From assembly GCA_026075535.2 (NCBI GenBank), contig AP026543.1, positions 558,001 to 622,000 on the forward strand: 64,000 nt of DNA. Reading direction: 5' to 3'. Source of the stretch: Tricholoma matsutake (taxonomy: Eukaryota > Basidiomycota > Agaricomycetes > Agaricales > Tricholomataceae). The position numbers and the translations under genes were made by a program. Below the pieces are notes generated by a model. It was given only the letters and a program-made list of their open reading frames with translations. It made no database searches and had not been told where the DNA came from. Shown here piece by piece: positions 32,701 through 43,449 of the stretch; the first letter of the stretch is position 1; every line of letters starts with the position of its first letter.

Positions 32701-35633
32701 CCATACTTGAAGAGGTGGTGGTCAAAAGATCTAGCAAACAAGAAGAAAAAAATGCAACAACTCGGAGGACAATTGAAATACCACTGTCAAAACAGCCAAC
32801 ACCCAGTACATGAGGAATACCGACACCAACACAATCACTATTCAGAAAAGATCTGAACGGTGAAAGCAGAACACTGGGTAGAATGGCTAGAGGGGCTGGA
32901 CCAATCCAGTATATGGCAGGCAAGTAGATTGGTGACATCACCGGTGACTGATGCAGGAAAAGCTAGAATCCCAACACTACAAGTCAAAGACCCAGACAGC
33001 AGCAAAGGCCAAACCTTCTATGAGACCTTCTTCCTGCTGCCAAACCTGATGCCAACATCAATACCACAGGACTATCGATATCTGCCACCACAATGGAAGT
33101 TCATGAACATCACTGACAAACAGATACACTGAGCAATCAAGAAGATGAAGCTGTACAAAGCCACCAGAAGTGGAACGGTACCAAACTCGGTGCTAGTACA
33201 TGCCAGAGAAGAACTCGTCCCACATCTTGGCCCCCTCTTTTGAGCTACTAACATGTTAAAATATTATCCACAGGAGTGGGCACATACAGAAACCCTAAGC
33301 CTAAAAAAACCAGGAAAACCAGATTACATGTCCCCAGCAGCATGGCGCCCGATAGTGCTCTCCAATGGAATGGCCCACCTGCTTAATAGCTGCCAGACAG
33401 ACAATATCGTCACCATGTGCGAGAAGCACGATATACTCCCAGCCAACTACTTCGGAGAAAGACCAGGACACACCACAACTGACTCCATGCACCTGCTAGC
33501 AAAGACTGTAAAAGATGCATGGCACAAAGGGCAAGTCACATCAACCCTATTCCTTGATGTTAAAGGTGCATTCCCCAGTGTAGACATCAACTGACTCATA
33601 CACAGCATGAGAAAAAGAGGCATACCACAGGAGTACACAGAATGGATGAAGAGATGCCTCAATAACCGACATACCTTCGACAACTACCAAACAATGACAT
33701 TTACTGTACTGAATGGCCTGGACCAGGGAGACCCATTCTCAGCAATATGCTATCTGATATACAACGCTGACCTACTAAAAATCCCGGTTCTCAGGACAGG
33801 TGAATGGATACTACTATTTGTACATGATGCAGTGGTAATAGTCACTGGCAAAGACTTCTACAAAACACATGAAAAACTACAAAACATCATGAACCAAATT
33901 GGAGGCATATTTGAATGGGCCAAAGACCACAACTGCAAGGTCGGAATCAAAAGATTCCAGCTACTTGATATCATGAAGAAACTAGCCCCACACCCACTAA
34001 ACCCCCGAAAATGGATACCAACGCTGAGATGAGCCCTAGTGCTAGGAAACCAATGCATACTGTTGAAAGAAACAGCAAGGTTCCTAGGAGTAATGGTAGA
34101 TAACAAGCTGAACTGGAAATCACAGTGCGCAGTGGTGATCGTGAAAGGACAAGACTGGTTAATCCAATTTGGGAGACTATCCCAGACATCCCGAGGAATG
34201 AACGCAAGATACATATGGCAACTATACCTTGCCATCACAGTCCCTTGTATGTTATATGCTGTGGACATCTTCCTTACACCACAGCAGAATGTAGGCAAAA
34301 GAACGAAGGACCGCAGAACAAACCAAGCAATAGTGAAGAAACTAGCATCAATACAGAGACGAGCTGAAATCATGATAACAGGCACAATGAAAACCACCAC
34401 AACTGACACACTAGAAGTTATGGCAAACCTAATCCCATTCAACCTTCTGATCAACAAACACTGACAATGAGCTGCCATTTGCCTTGCGACACTACCAGCA
34501 ACACACCCCCTACACAAACTGGTCACAAACACTGCAAGCAGACTAGTAAAACAGCACCCAACCCCACTGCATGATCTCATGCACAGATACAACATCAAAC
34601 CACAGAGCATTGAAACCATCAAGGCAGTATGCTTTGACACAAGATGGAAACCAAAGGTCAAAACCAAGGTAGCCAATGATGTTGACACTGCAATAGCAGA
34701 TGTGGAACATGATGACCCAGATGCAAAAGTATTCCACAATGGCTCAGGTATGGAAGGAAAAATAAGCACAGCAGCGGTACTATACAGGAACAGAAGGATG
34801 AAAACCAAGCTACAGTACAGGCTGGGCTCACAATGACACCACATGGTGTATGAAGGAGAGGGAGTAGGCGCAAACTGATCACCAAGGAGAGGGGAATACA
34901 GTCAGCCATCATTTACATTGACAATCAAGCTTCCATTGCTGCCACACAACTAACGAAACCCACCTCAGGTCATTACATATTCAATGCCTTCCACGAGAAC
35001 ATTGATACACTGAAGAAGAAACATCTCGGAATACAGATAACAGTTCAATGGATACCAGGACACAAAGGAGTGGAGGGCAATGAACAGGCAGATGAACAAG
35101 CAAAGAAGCTATAATGGAAGGAAGCAGCAACACACAAGACCTACCAAAGTCCCTCAAGAAAATGCTACCCCACAGCAAGTCCACAATGAAATGGGCATAC
35201 GGCGAGAAGCTAAAATGCAACACACAGAAGGCATGGCAGAAATTGCTGTGATTCACAAAGATGAAGAAGACAGACCCCATCACGCCATCGAACAAGTACA
35301 TCCAACTCATCATGAACCTACCAAGAAAGATAGCCAGCACACTGTTGCAACTAAGGACAGGCCATACACCACTAGCTAAGCACTTACACCACATTGGGAA
35401 ACTAGACTCACCAATCTGCCCAGCTTGCAAACAGAGCAAAGAAACAATACAACACTTCATGCTGCACTGCCCAGCACACCAGACAGCCAGACAAGTCTTA
35501 TGCAACAGAACAGGTGGCAGAGACATCAACATCACAAAGTTATTCACAACTGCCAAAATGCTACCAGCGCTTTTTCAATACGTCACTGCAACCAGCCATT
35601 TCCACAACACGTTTGGAGACCTACTGCCACTAG
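29721..35633 (+). mobile_element. APE-type LINE (non-LTR retrotransposon) with two ORFs and RNase H
   Basis: About 5.9 kb: a 5' leader of roughly 450 bp, ORF1 (30174-31742) with zinc knuckles, and ORF2 (31735 onward) with endonuclease, reverse transcriptase and RNase H. It splits gene X copy 2; AGAAAA flanks the combined LINE plus element E insertion at 29715-29720 and 37442-37447. No poly-A tail is visible at the 3' junction. ORF2 keeps one frame for over 3 kb despite about ten stop codons, nearly all TGA. Confidence 0.88.
30174..31742 (+). pseudogene. LINE ORF1, nucleic-acid-binding protein with CCHC knuckle
   Basis: Starts at ATG 30174 (MAAEIT..) with a helical N-terminal region, then a central domain (VAHKVFGFNEHNRANTAIKY), then zinc-knuckle sequence CLRCQKFGHYVPDC near 31065 and a second Cys/His group (CSGEHQTAQC). 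The tail is His/Gln/Asn-rich. In-frame stops are all TGA (for example 30780-30782 and 31501-31503); there is no indel. Its own terminal stop overlaps the ORF2 start in ATGTCTGA at 31735-31742, suggesting coupled translation. The protein would coat LINE RNA. Confidence 0.82.
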
Positions 35634-35746
35634 ATAATTCTGATTGGACTGGAGGGTCAATTTTACCCCTGGAATCCCCGGAATCTACCCAGACTGATTT
35701 TTACCTGGAACAGTTGGATCAACCGGATGCACAGCAACTAGCATAA
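31735..35746 (+). pseudogene. LINE ORF2: endonuclease, reverse transcriptase, RNase H
   Basis: Endonuclease blocks: VVQEPYIDFKG, IINVYNDRD and WMGDFNQHHPLWD. Reverse transcriptase: KKPGKPDYMSPAAWRPI, FLDVKGAFPSVD and GLDQGDPFSAICYLIYN. The catalytic box reads FVHDAVVI rather than the usual F/Y-A-D-D, so a key Asp is gone. RNase H: VFHNGSGMEGKIS and IQITVQWIPGHKGVEGNEQA; then a Cys/His tail (CPACKQSKETIQHFMLHC). One frame runs 31735-34836 with stops at 32149, 32446 (TAA), 32854, 33130, 33241, 33592, 34030, 34462, 34468 and 34834. A frame shift follows before 35261. The last about 110 bases run into element E sequence. Confidence 0.87.
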
Positions 35747-35782
35747 CTGGAATGCACATGCTTTCCCAAATAACATTTTGAT

Positions 35783-35855
35783 GTACAACAAGAATTGAAC
35801 ACTCAACCTTGGGTCTGCAGACATAACAGCACACTTAACCACTGAGCTACCAAGT
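35783..35855 (-). ncRNA. tRNA-like module, left side of element E copy A
   Basis: On the minus strand a perfect A box TAGCTCAGTGG (35849-35839) is followed 38 bases later by a perfect B box GTTCAATTC (35800-35792). Folding into a full cloverleaf is imperfect, so it is probably a tRNA-derived promoter rather than a working tRNA. Confidence 0.6.
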
Positions 35856-36514
35856 AATTATTTGTCTACATACATTTAATACCTTTATTACCCAACCAAG
35901 GTGCATAGTTAACCACAGCCATTAACAGAATACACAAACATGCATATTGCATGACACATGACATGTGACTGCCAGCTCACAACCATCACAACCACCATCA
36001 TCAATGCTGCCTCCTCCTCCTCTCCACTCTACCACCATCACTGCGTGTGCATCCACCACTAGCACTCCCATGCCCACTCCCACCATCACCACCACCTTCA
36101 AACAAGCTGACTGGATGGAATGCGGGCTGAAATGATGGCAACTGTTGTTTGGGCAATACATAAGTTTTTTTTTTTTTTTTTTTTCTTTTTTGGCTTTTTG
36201 TTTTATCAATCAACTAATTGTATTTTATTGCTTTTTAGGTTGTATACTACTGGGGATGACCTGCCATGATGAAAAAAGCACAACCCATGCCCATGCCCAC
36301 CTGATCCCCTCCTCCCCATTTGAATGGGTTGTGAGGCTGTCAACATGGGCTAGGAGGGTGCAGAGGGATGCCAGGAGACCCCAGAAGGGGGGTACCTGTC
36401 TAGTAAGCACCCACCAACCTCCATACTTATGCCATGTCACACTGACACACCCAACACCCCCCCCCCCCCAAAAAGAAAAAAAAACAGAAATCCAAATGGT
36501 GACAAACAATGACA

Positions 36515-36745
36515 AGCCACCCACCCCCAGCCTCACGACCAACTGCTCATGGGGTGGATTGTGGGTGGAACAACAATGACAACAGGCCACCACCCCCCCC
36601 CCCCCCCCAGCCTCACGAGCAACTGCTTGTGAGGTGGAACATGGGTGAAATGACACCCAGGTGCAGGGACAGGAGACAACGATGACATGCCACCCGCCCC
36701 CAGCCTCACGAGCAACTGCTCATGGGGTGGATTGTGGGTGGAACA
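36515..36745. repeat. Three long imperfect hairpins in element E copy A
   Basis: Repeated unit with arms built on CCACCCAC..TCACGAGCA and TGCTC..GTGGGTGG separated by a 2-base loop (around 36515-36567, 36587-36640 and 36688-36743). The second unit contains a long C run. Equivalent triplets occur at 57952-58250 and 61611-61846. Confidence 0.7.
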
Positions 36746-36817
36746 ACCACGATGAGTAAGCAACGGGGAAGGATGACATGTGCAATGCAACACCCCAAGG
36801 ATGGCAGGGCCACGTCC

Positions 36818-36962
36818 CCTCCCCCTCCCCTGCATTTTGCATGGGGAGGGTTTTTTAATTATTTAATATTATTACACCTCCCCCTCCCCCATTTTGTCTG
36901 TGGGGGAGGGTTTTTTTTTTCTTGATGTTTTTACCTCCCCCCTCGCAATGAATGCGAGGGGT
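36818..36962 (+). terminator. Stem-loops followed by T runs in element E copy A
   Basis: Three GC-rich stems in a row: CCCTCCCCTGCA paired with TGCATGGGGAGGG followed by T6; CCCTCCCCC paired with GGGGGAGGG followed by T10; and CCCCTCGCA paired with TGCGAGGGG. T runs of four or more can stop RNA polymerase III, but that function is only inferred. Confidence 0.4.
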
Positions 36963-37111
36963 TAGTTTTATGTATATATATATATAATCAAATCATCCCC
37001 TGTGAGGGATGTGCTTAAATCTAAAAAAATTGATCTTAATTATCTACTTCAAAAAAATGAAGTTGTGAGTTTGAGAGTCAGAAATACACTTTATAATAGC
37101 TAGCTAATAAT

Positions 37112-37203
37112 TCTCCTGTGGCTCAACTGGTTGAACACAGTGTTTGGTTTGTCACATGATTACTTTATCACGAGGCCTTGAGTTCAATCCTTGCTCTGCA
37201 CCA
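37112..37203 (+). ncRNA. tRNA-like module, right side of element E copy A
   Basis: A box TGGCTCAACTGG at 37119-37130, B box GTTCAATCC at 37182-37190, and an end reading CTCTGCACCA, like a mature tRNA terminus. The same module is at 58563-58651. It points toward the element's right end. Confidence 0.6.
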
Positions 37204-37441
37204 ATTAATTTTGTAGGCAACTGAGGAACTTCAGGACTCAAAGTTTGACTTGACTTGACTTTCTACTGTTGTATACATTAAACTAAACATGCATAACTTG
37301 GAGTCTGGAATAACTGGAATCTGGTTGGAATAACTGGACTCCAGTGGAATCCGGTCGGAATAATTGGACTCCAATGGAATCCAGTCAGAATAACCAGATT
37401 CCAGAGAGTCTGATTGGAATAGGTGGGGGAGTGTAAATTAC

Positions 37442-39428
37442 AGAAAATGATGTGGGAAGGATATCCTGAGCAGACAAAGCAAGGGTAAGTTGAAGCCAAT
37501 GCCATTGATGCTGCTGCTGCCAATGCCAGACATAACAAAAATCTCACAGTCTAGCAGAAAAATACCTGCTTAAGCATGTGGTGCAGAATGCACAACAACA
37601 GAGGCTAGGAATGGGGGTGTTGTCTGTGACATTTACAGCCTATACTGCACCTAATGGTTTGATGGTTGTTGACATGTGAGTCCCCAAATCATTTACTGCC
37701 AATGCGATGCCAATGCTGATGCCAACTCCAGTCATGAAAATGTTGCCTCTCTGATGGCCACCCCTGCATGATCATTTCTGGACACGTATCATGATCAAGT
37801 CACTAAACTGAAGTGAAACTTTATGAGTTATATCAAGGGTTTACACCCATCACACCTTGCTTCAAGGTTGGCAATGTAACATAATGCAACACTAACCTGA
37901 TTAACAATGACTAACAATGGCTTCCCGATTTCTTCCCACACCATGGAAAGGATCACAATTCAAGAAAAAAGATCTGGAAGAATGGTTTATGCTGTATGTT
38001 GGCCAGCATTACAGTATGTTGACTTCCTATTCCACAAACCATTACTTATCTCCTGCAGAACTAGCAAACAATGGTCATAGTCGCCATATCCCATTCAAAG
38101 TAATTGCAGATCAGACATCATCATTAGTCAGTCCAGAATATCTCCCAGCTAGGTTCAAATTTAGAGACCCACAGAACATGCACAAGAGTGTCATAGAAGA
38201 CTTCTTTGACCATGTTCTGCAGCAACAAATAGTGCAGGGCCCTGAAAGAGTGTTCTGGTTCAAAGCGATCAAAGCCATGGATGGGAGTGTGGCTCCTGCA
38301 CACTATCTGAATGATTTGAATAACCCTTCACCCTCCCAACACATTTCCAAATGCAGGGGCTGAAGAAATGACAATCCCGATCCTCAGAGCAGCACCGAGC
38401 TCAGGGCTGTTGCCAATGCTGAACCGCTGTCTGCAAACCGCAGGGGCCAAAGAAATGACAATGCTGATGCCGATCCTCAACCCAGCACAGAACTGGAGGC
38501 TGTTTCTGCTGCCGAACTGCCTGCTGCATCAAGAGGCAGAAAAGTTGTCAAAGGCAAACCCAAGCACAAGGAAGCTCACCAAATATCAACTGCAGGACAG
38601 ACCCCAAATTCTGATACAACTGAATCACAATATGTCCAAGTGGATCAAATGACAATGGACAGCCTCTGCATGCTTGGTGTCACTCAACCACAGCCAATTA
38701 ATGGTCCTAGTGACAGTGAACCAGAATATCTTGTTCCTCGACACATTTACATGAGATACATCACGCCTGAATCAGCTGGAAATGCCATTGTAAATGATCC
38801 CCCATGCCCAATTGATCCATTTCTGTTGGATATACCTCAAGAGAGCTCACAATGCCCTAAGCCTCGACCACTTTTAGGGGGCAATCAGACAGAGTGTCCT
38901 ATTGCAAGGGCAAGGGCTTTAGCAGCATCAGTGGGATCGGGAACAGCAACAGTGGGATCAGCAATGGCAACACCAATATTGGCTACAGCAACACCAATAT
39001 CGGCAATGGCACCACTAGGATTGGCAATGGCAACACCAATACTGGCAACGGCAACAGTACAATCAGCAACAGCAGCACCAATATCAGCAACGGCAACTGT
39101 AAGATCGGCAATAGAAACACCAATATCGGCAACGGCAACAGTACAATCAGCAATGGCAGCACCAATATTGGCAATGGCAACTGTAAGATCGGCAACGGCA
39201 ACACCAATATTGGCAATGGCACCAGTAGGATCGGCAATGGAAACACCAACATCGGCAACAGCAAAAGTATGATTGGCAACGGCAACATCAGGATCGGCAG
39301 CAAATCCATCCTCCACATGAGCACAACCTATCCAAAGGACTGCTGATGACCTTGCACAGCAGGAAGCCATTTCAACCCAGGCTGTTGGGAGGAGACAGAG
39401 AATTAAAAAAGTGAAATTTGCAGAGTAG
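37442..39428 (+). pseudogene. Gene family X, copy 2, main part (unknown function)
   Basis: The best preserved copy. From ATG 37917 to TAG 39426-39428 one frame of 503 codons is interrupted only by TGA at 38361, 39270 and 39318. The first about 150 residues look like a folded domain (FKKKDLEEWFMLYVGQHYS, FWFKAIKAMDGSVAPAHYLN). A hydrophilic linker with RNDNADADPQP-type repeats follows, then a section with EYLVPRHIYMRYITPESAG, an Ala/Thr/Ser repeat tract encoded by a minisatellite, and a basic C terminus (GRRQRIKKVKF). Upstream exons lie at 29475-29720 and around 37445-37680. It is TE-associated by context. I do not know its function. Confidence 0.6.
38915..39300. repeat. Minisatellite of GGCAATGGCAACACCAATAT-like units
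   Basis: About 18 imperfect units of 21 to 24 bp made of GGCAAYGGCA, ACACCAATA and ACTGTAAGATC blocks. The unit length is a multiple of three and lacks stops in most frames, which leaves several overlapping frames open on both strands. Confidence 0.85.
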
Positions 39429-39599
39429 ATTTACAAATAAATCACTATGTAATGTGAAAAAAAAAGTTCCAACTTTTATGTACATGCCAAATAATATCTA
39501 TTCTTTTCTGCCTTGCTTTGTCTCCCCTCTGTCCTCAGATGTTCCTGCTCTCTTTCTTGGGTTCAGCTGAGGGGTGGTACTTCTGGAAGGTAGTCCAGA

Positions 39600-41660
39600 T
39601 GGCCCAGGGGTCAGCCCATGTGGGGATCAGCACAGCTGTGCAGGGGGAGGGGATGGCCTGAGGTGATTACATTGACTGTCAATGCCAGTGGGGTAAGTGC
39701 CGATGCCGGGGCAGCAGGCTTGGGCTTGGTGAGCAATGTTGGGGGGAAGAGGAGAGGGAGTGGTGGGGCCATCGATGTTGTGGGCTGTATGATTTCTTGA
39801 GAATCCTATGGCGTGGTGGGAATAATTTGGATGGGGGGGGGGGGGGGGTGCCAGCCAAGGATGCTTCCCCTGCAACCTCTTCAGGCATGGCCAGTCCCTC
39901 TTCACCATACTCAGGCTCAGCCATCTCTTCGTCTTTGTTGTTGGCAGTGGGAATGGGAGCGGGAATGGGAGCGGGAGCAGCAGTGGGCATGGGAGCAGGA
40001 GCTGGAACAGGAGTGGGAGCAGGAGCAGGAGTGGGGATGGGAGCAGGACCAGGAGCAGGAGCAGGAGTGGGAGCATTGACTTCCTTGGCATCCATCATTC
40101 CTTCCCAATCTGCCTCTGCCCTCCTGCTTGGAGTCCTCTTGAGGCAAACCACCTGCCCAGCCATGTAACCATTGTACAATGTAATGGGCTGTTCACCAGC
40201 TTGCAACCCAAGCTATCCTTCAATGTTGTTCACCCTGTTTTGAAGCAAGTCAACCATGTCCCAGAGTTCTCATATGTGGAGTTGGGACTCTTGGAGTGAC
40301 TCTTCATTCCACCCTGCATGCTCATACATGTCTTCCTACAGTTGGTATAGATGTCCAGTGAGGGTGGCATAGTCAACAGGGGTGGGGTAGGCCATCAGGG
40401 CAGGGGGGGCAGTCGGCTCGGGCTTGGGATTGGCCATGTCGATATCCTCTTCCACAGCTATGGGTATACATGTTAGTTAATGGTTTTATGTGTCATGATA
40501 TGGAAGAACTCACCTTTGGATTTTCCTTTTTGTCTTGCAGTGAACTGCCTAGATGATTCCTCTCCACTGTCTTCACTGGAAAATTGCACCTTCTTTGCTT
40601 TTCTTCTTCCTGATCCTTTTGCTTTTTTGGTTCTCAGCACTCAATTTACATCCTCTGGATTGCACCGAACTTTCACTTTCCCACACAAGTAGCAGGCTGT
40701 TTTCCCATTCACCTGCTCCCAACACTCATGCCTAAGCCTGACACATTGTGCACACAGCATCATTCACAAACTCCCTTGCTGGGGTGCTCCTTGTGCCGCC
40801 CTTCCTGCATTGTGCTGCTTCCACTCCATCCTGGGATTGGCACCAGCATCACTCTCTGTCTCCTCATCCACATCCTTGTCCGATCCCCTGCTACTCTGCA
40901 CCTCTTATGGCCTGGGTGCCACTGTGATGGCTGGCAGTATTGGTCGCTGGGCTGGGGCTGGAAGTCTTGATCCTGATGCTTCTGGTTGGGCCCACATCTT
41001 GGCTGGTGCTGGTGCAGCTTCTATCCTTGTTGGCATTGGCATTGCCGCTGCCATTTCCATTGCTGCTCCTCGTGCCTTTGCTGCTGCCATCCCTGCTTTC
41101 TTGGCAGCTGCCCATTCCCATTCCCGCTGCCATTCTCATTCCCACTGCCATTCTCATTCCCGCTGCCATTCTCATTCCCGCTGCCATGGCCATTCCAGTG
41201 GCTGGTGCTGTTCCCCCTGCTGTGGCCATTCCAGTGGCCATTGCCATTCCAGCTGTTGTTGCTGCTGCTGTTGCCAATTTGGTTAGTCCAGCTGATGTGG
41301 ACACAGCTCCTGTGATGCCCTTTTTCTCATTGAAGGTCTTCATTGCCCTCCATTGACCTTCAATAAACCTCTGGTCCCCTGTCCTGTCTGACTTTGACCA
41401 TGCTACCACAAATTCCTACAAAAAGGCATCAGCCCAGAAGATGGCCTGCACATCTTCTGTGAGAACCTCTCTTTGCCAGCCAAATAATGTTTTCTACAAT
41501 TTGTAAGTGCATAGTTGATCTGATAGCATGCTGATCCACTCACAAGGGCCAATTTTCTTTCCTTCATCACAGCCTTGATACTTCTGTCCCAAAGTCCATT
41601 GTGGATGGCTTGTTTGATCTTGCTGATCTGGCTGAGCACTTGGTCACATGTAATGTTCAT
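39600..41660 (-). pseudogene. Gene Z1 (zinc-cluster-like, low-complexity protein), broken
   Basis: Exon 1 41660-41544 (ATG start), 50-nt intron, exon 2 from 41493. Exon 2 carries LTEDVQAIFWADAFL and WSKSDRTGDQRFIEG, then an Ala/Gly/Met repeat, then a Cys region (C-A-Q-C-V-R-L-R-H-E-C and ACYFCGKGKIRC-like). The last exon has ITLYNGYMAGQVVCL and a Pro/Ala repeat. Breaks: TAG at 41418-41416 (Z2 keeps TGG), a frame change inside the 18-bp repeats, and a G16 run at 39833-39848 where Z2 has G8. The Cys pattern recalls a fungal zinc-binding cluster, but I cannot name the family. Confidence 0.55.
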
Positions 41661-41839
41661 GATGGATGATGAGTCAGCTGCAGCAGTGGGGTCAATGTTG
41701 ATATGAAAAAGAGTGAAACACTGATAATCAACAATCATGTGTTGTTGATTGATATACAATCAATATATACAAACAAATAATGTCTGATTGATCCCTGATT
41801 AAATGGTGTCACCTTGTTATCATCTGTGTTATCTATACC

Positions 41840-42572
41840 ATGAGCAATCAGCAAACCAACACTTATATTCCTGATGAATATGTCGATATCCGAGGTGACA
41901 ATGGGCAGAACTATCTAGTGCCCCATTTTATGATTCCAGCTACCCACCAGGCAATGGAGGCCTATTCCAAGAAGGTTGAATTCAATGTGCACATGGAACA
42001 TGGGGGGGTAAGATGGAAATCTTCCTTCTTTTCAAAGTCTCATTGCCAGCAGCCTAGCCCTGATGCCATCCTTGGGCTGATGTCATCCTGTTGGCCAATG
42101 CCATGTCTTGGCTGATGCCGTGTCTTGGCCAATGTCGTGTATTTTGCCTTGTCTATCCTCTCACTGATGACTTTGCAGTCTGGAAACATGACTGATATGC
42201 CATACTACTATGCATTGGCCTGCAACCAGCTAATGCTACCTGCTGATCCAGTAAGTGCCTTGTCCTCATTTGTATGACTGTTAGTTCATCCTGTTGCAGA
42301 AATTGACAGACAGGGAGCTGTTGAGCTGCCATGCCAAAGTGAAAACCCTGCAAAACAACCTTGGCACCTCATACAAGGATGCCAGTCATTGTCTCTACAT
42401 GGCCGAGGTTGAGAAGCTGGAACAGGAAGATGTCACATTGAAGACATATGTGACCTTGAAGGAAAGGATGGAATACAATCTGAAATCATTCAAATGCAGG
42501 TTCTCAGACATTCCAATCAGATCATTGTCTCATCATGACAACATGGCTGATCCTGCCAATTCTCACAATTAG
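41840..42572 (+). CDS. Gene Y1, three-exon gene of unknown function, intact
   Basis: Exons 41840-42007, 42179-42250 and 42300-42572 give 171 codons including the stop, with canonical GTAAG donors and TGCAG/TTGCAG acceptors and codon-boundary splicing. The protein starts MSNQQTNTYIPDEYVDI and contains YLVPHFMIPATHQAMEAYSK, then YYYALACNQLMLPADP, then a helical third exon (LTDRELLSCHAKVKTLQNNL, KLEQEDVTLKTYVTLKERME) that may form a coiled coil. No signal peptide or membrane segment. Divergent from Z1, with 179 bp between start codons. No known domain recognised. It is one of the few undamaged genes here. Confidence 0.7.
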
Positions 42573-42827
42573 CTAGTACCAACATTGTTATTTTAGCCAA
42601 GATGAACACTGCTGTTTTGTTGATTTTGTTCATCCATACTCCCTGTGCCCATTGTGTGTCTGGTTTGCTAATGCAAATTGCCGATGCTCTTGGTATATAG
42701 ATTTCCACCCCAAAGTGTCTGTCTGCTGCTGCCAATGTTGATGTTGATGTAGATTTCTGCTGACGTGTCTGCTGACACCACATTCCAGACCTTGTTCTCC
42801 TTGATCTTCTTCATCGCGATGTCGATC

Positions 42828-43384
42828 TCATCTCACACCTTGACCTTCACTTTCTTTTCTTCCACCAACTGGCTTCACTCCTGCTGTCGATACATCCTTT
42901 GCAGTTGCTACAGCGGTCGCAGTTGCTTGGACTTTAAGCTTGTTGACAGGGCAAGGTGGGTTGTTGCTTTCAACAGTTGAATCATCAGTGATTGACTTTT
43001 TGGAGGAGGGGACTTCAAATGATGCTGTATCAAAACCTTCAGCCATCTCAATGTCACTCATCTCTGTAAGAGGGGTGAGGCAGGTGTCCTTTTGGCTGCA
43101 GGAAGTTGGCCATAGCTTTGGAGTGAAGGGTGGGTGTGGCATAGCATCAATGATGTCTTTGTTGGCCATGTCCACATGCTCGAACTCTGTTGCATGGTTG
43201 ATGCTCTGTTGCTTTGCTTCTTCCTTGGCTGCTTTGCCTGAGCTTTCATTGCATGCTCTTGTTGGACCTCAGCTGTGGTTCGACGTGGCTGTATAGTTGC
43301 TTTGAGAGCCATTCCAGGGTGAGCCAATTTGTTTTTTGCACATGTTTTGATGTGATGCTGAGGTACAGAGGCACCACGCATCAT
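42828..43384 (-). pseudogene. Gene W fragment, TE-associated family, frame-shifted
   Basis: First part (43384-about 43190) reads KTCAKNKLAHPGMALKATIQ and RRTTAEVQQEHAMKAQAKQP. The second part, in another frame (43175-42828), reads MSDIEMAEGFDTASFEVPSS and NNPPCPVNKLKVQATATAVA. From memory, proteins with an NK.AHPG start and an EVQ..KA helix recur beside transposons in agaricomycetes. A frame shift near 43180 breaks it. The D2 copy of the duplication has no W. Confidence 0.45.
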
Positions 43385-43449
43385 AATGCAGGCTAGGGAG
43401 TGTTGGCTAGAATGTGTATGTGAACTGTTCTGCTAGTGAGGTTGTGAGG

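Larger units (their letters stand above)
35634..37436 (+). mobile_element. Element E, copy A: non-coding, tRNA-like modules near both ends, hairpin array
   Basis: From left: homology to copy B starts at 35634 (its left terminus is missing at the LINE junction); a minus-strand tRNA-like module (35783-35855); a CTCC-rich block near 36010; a T tract (36165-36190); three long imperfect hairpins (36515-36745); stem-loops followed by T runs (about 36820-36960); an AT stretch; a plus-strand tRNA-like module (37112-37203); repeated GGAATAACTGGA-like words; and the end GGTGGGGGAGTGTAA at 37436. No credible protein is encoded. It could be a non-autonomous DNA element, or an unusual 3' part of the LINE; see findings. 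Confidence 0.6.
39222..43449. repeat. Tandem segmental duplication, copy D1
   Basis: Contains the X 3' end, Z1, Y1 and the W fragment. The first 3.55 kb (39222-42775) align with D2 (43450-47408). Length differences come mainly from expanded short repeats inside gene Z. Confidence 0.85.

Noticed and set aside
31735..34836. UGA recoded as tryptophan, which would keep the LINE ORF open
   Set aside because: Conserved Trp positions use TGG throughout, TGA falls where relatives carry Arg as far as I recall, and paralogous pairs in this window show CGA as the source of TGA.
37112..37203. A functional tRNA gene
   Set aside because: A and B boxes and a CCA-like end are present, but the acceptor stem does not pair well and the module recurs only inside element E copies, so a tRNA-derived repeat is more likely.
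38885..39370. Minus-strand 161-residue frame with VADIGVAIAD-like repeats resembling pentapeptide-repeat proteins
   Set aside because: It is the antisense of a triplet-phased minisatellite inside gene X. No conserved flanks, start context or splice signals support it.
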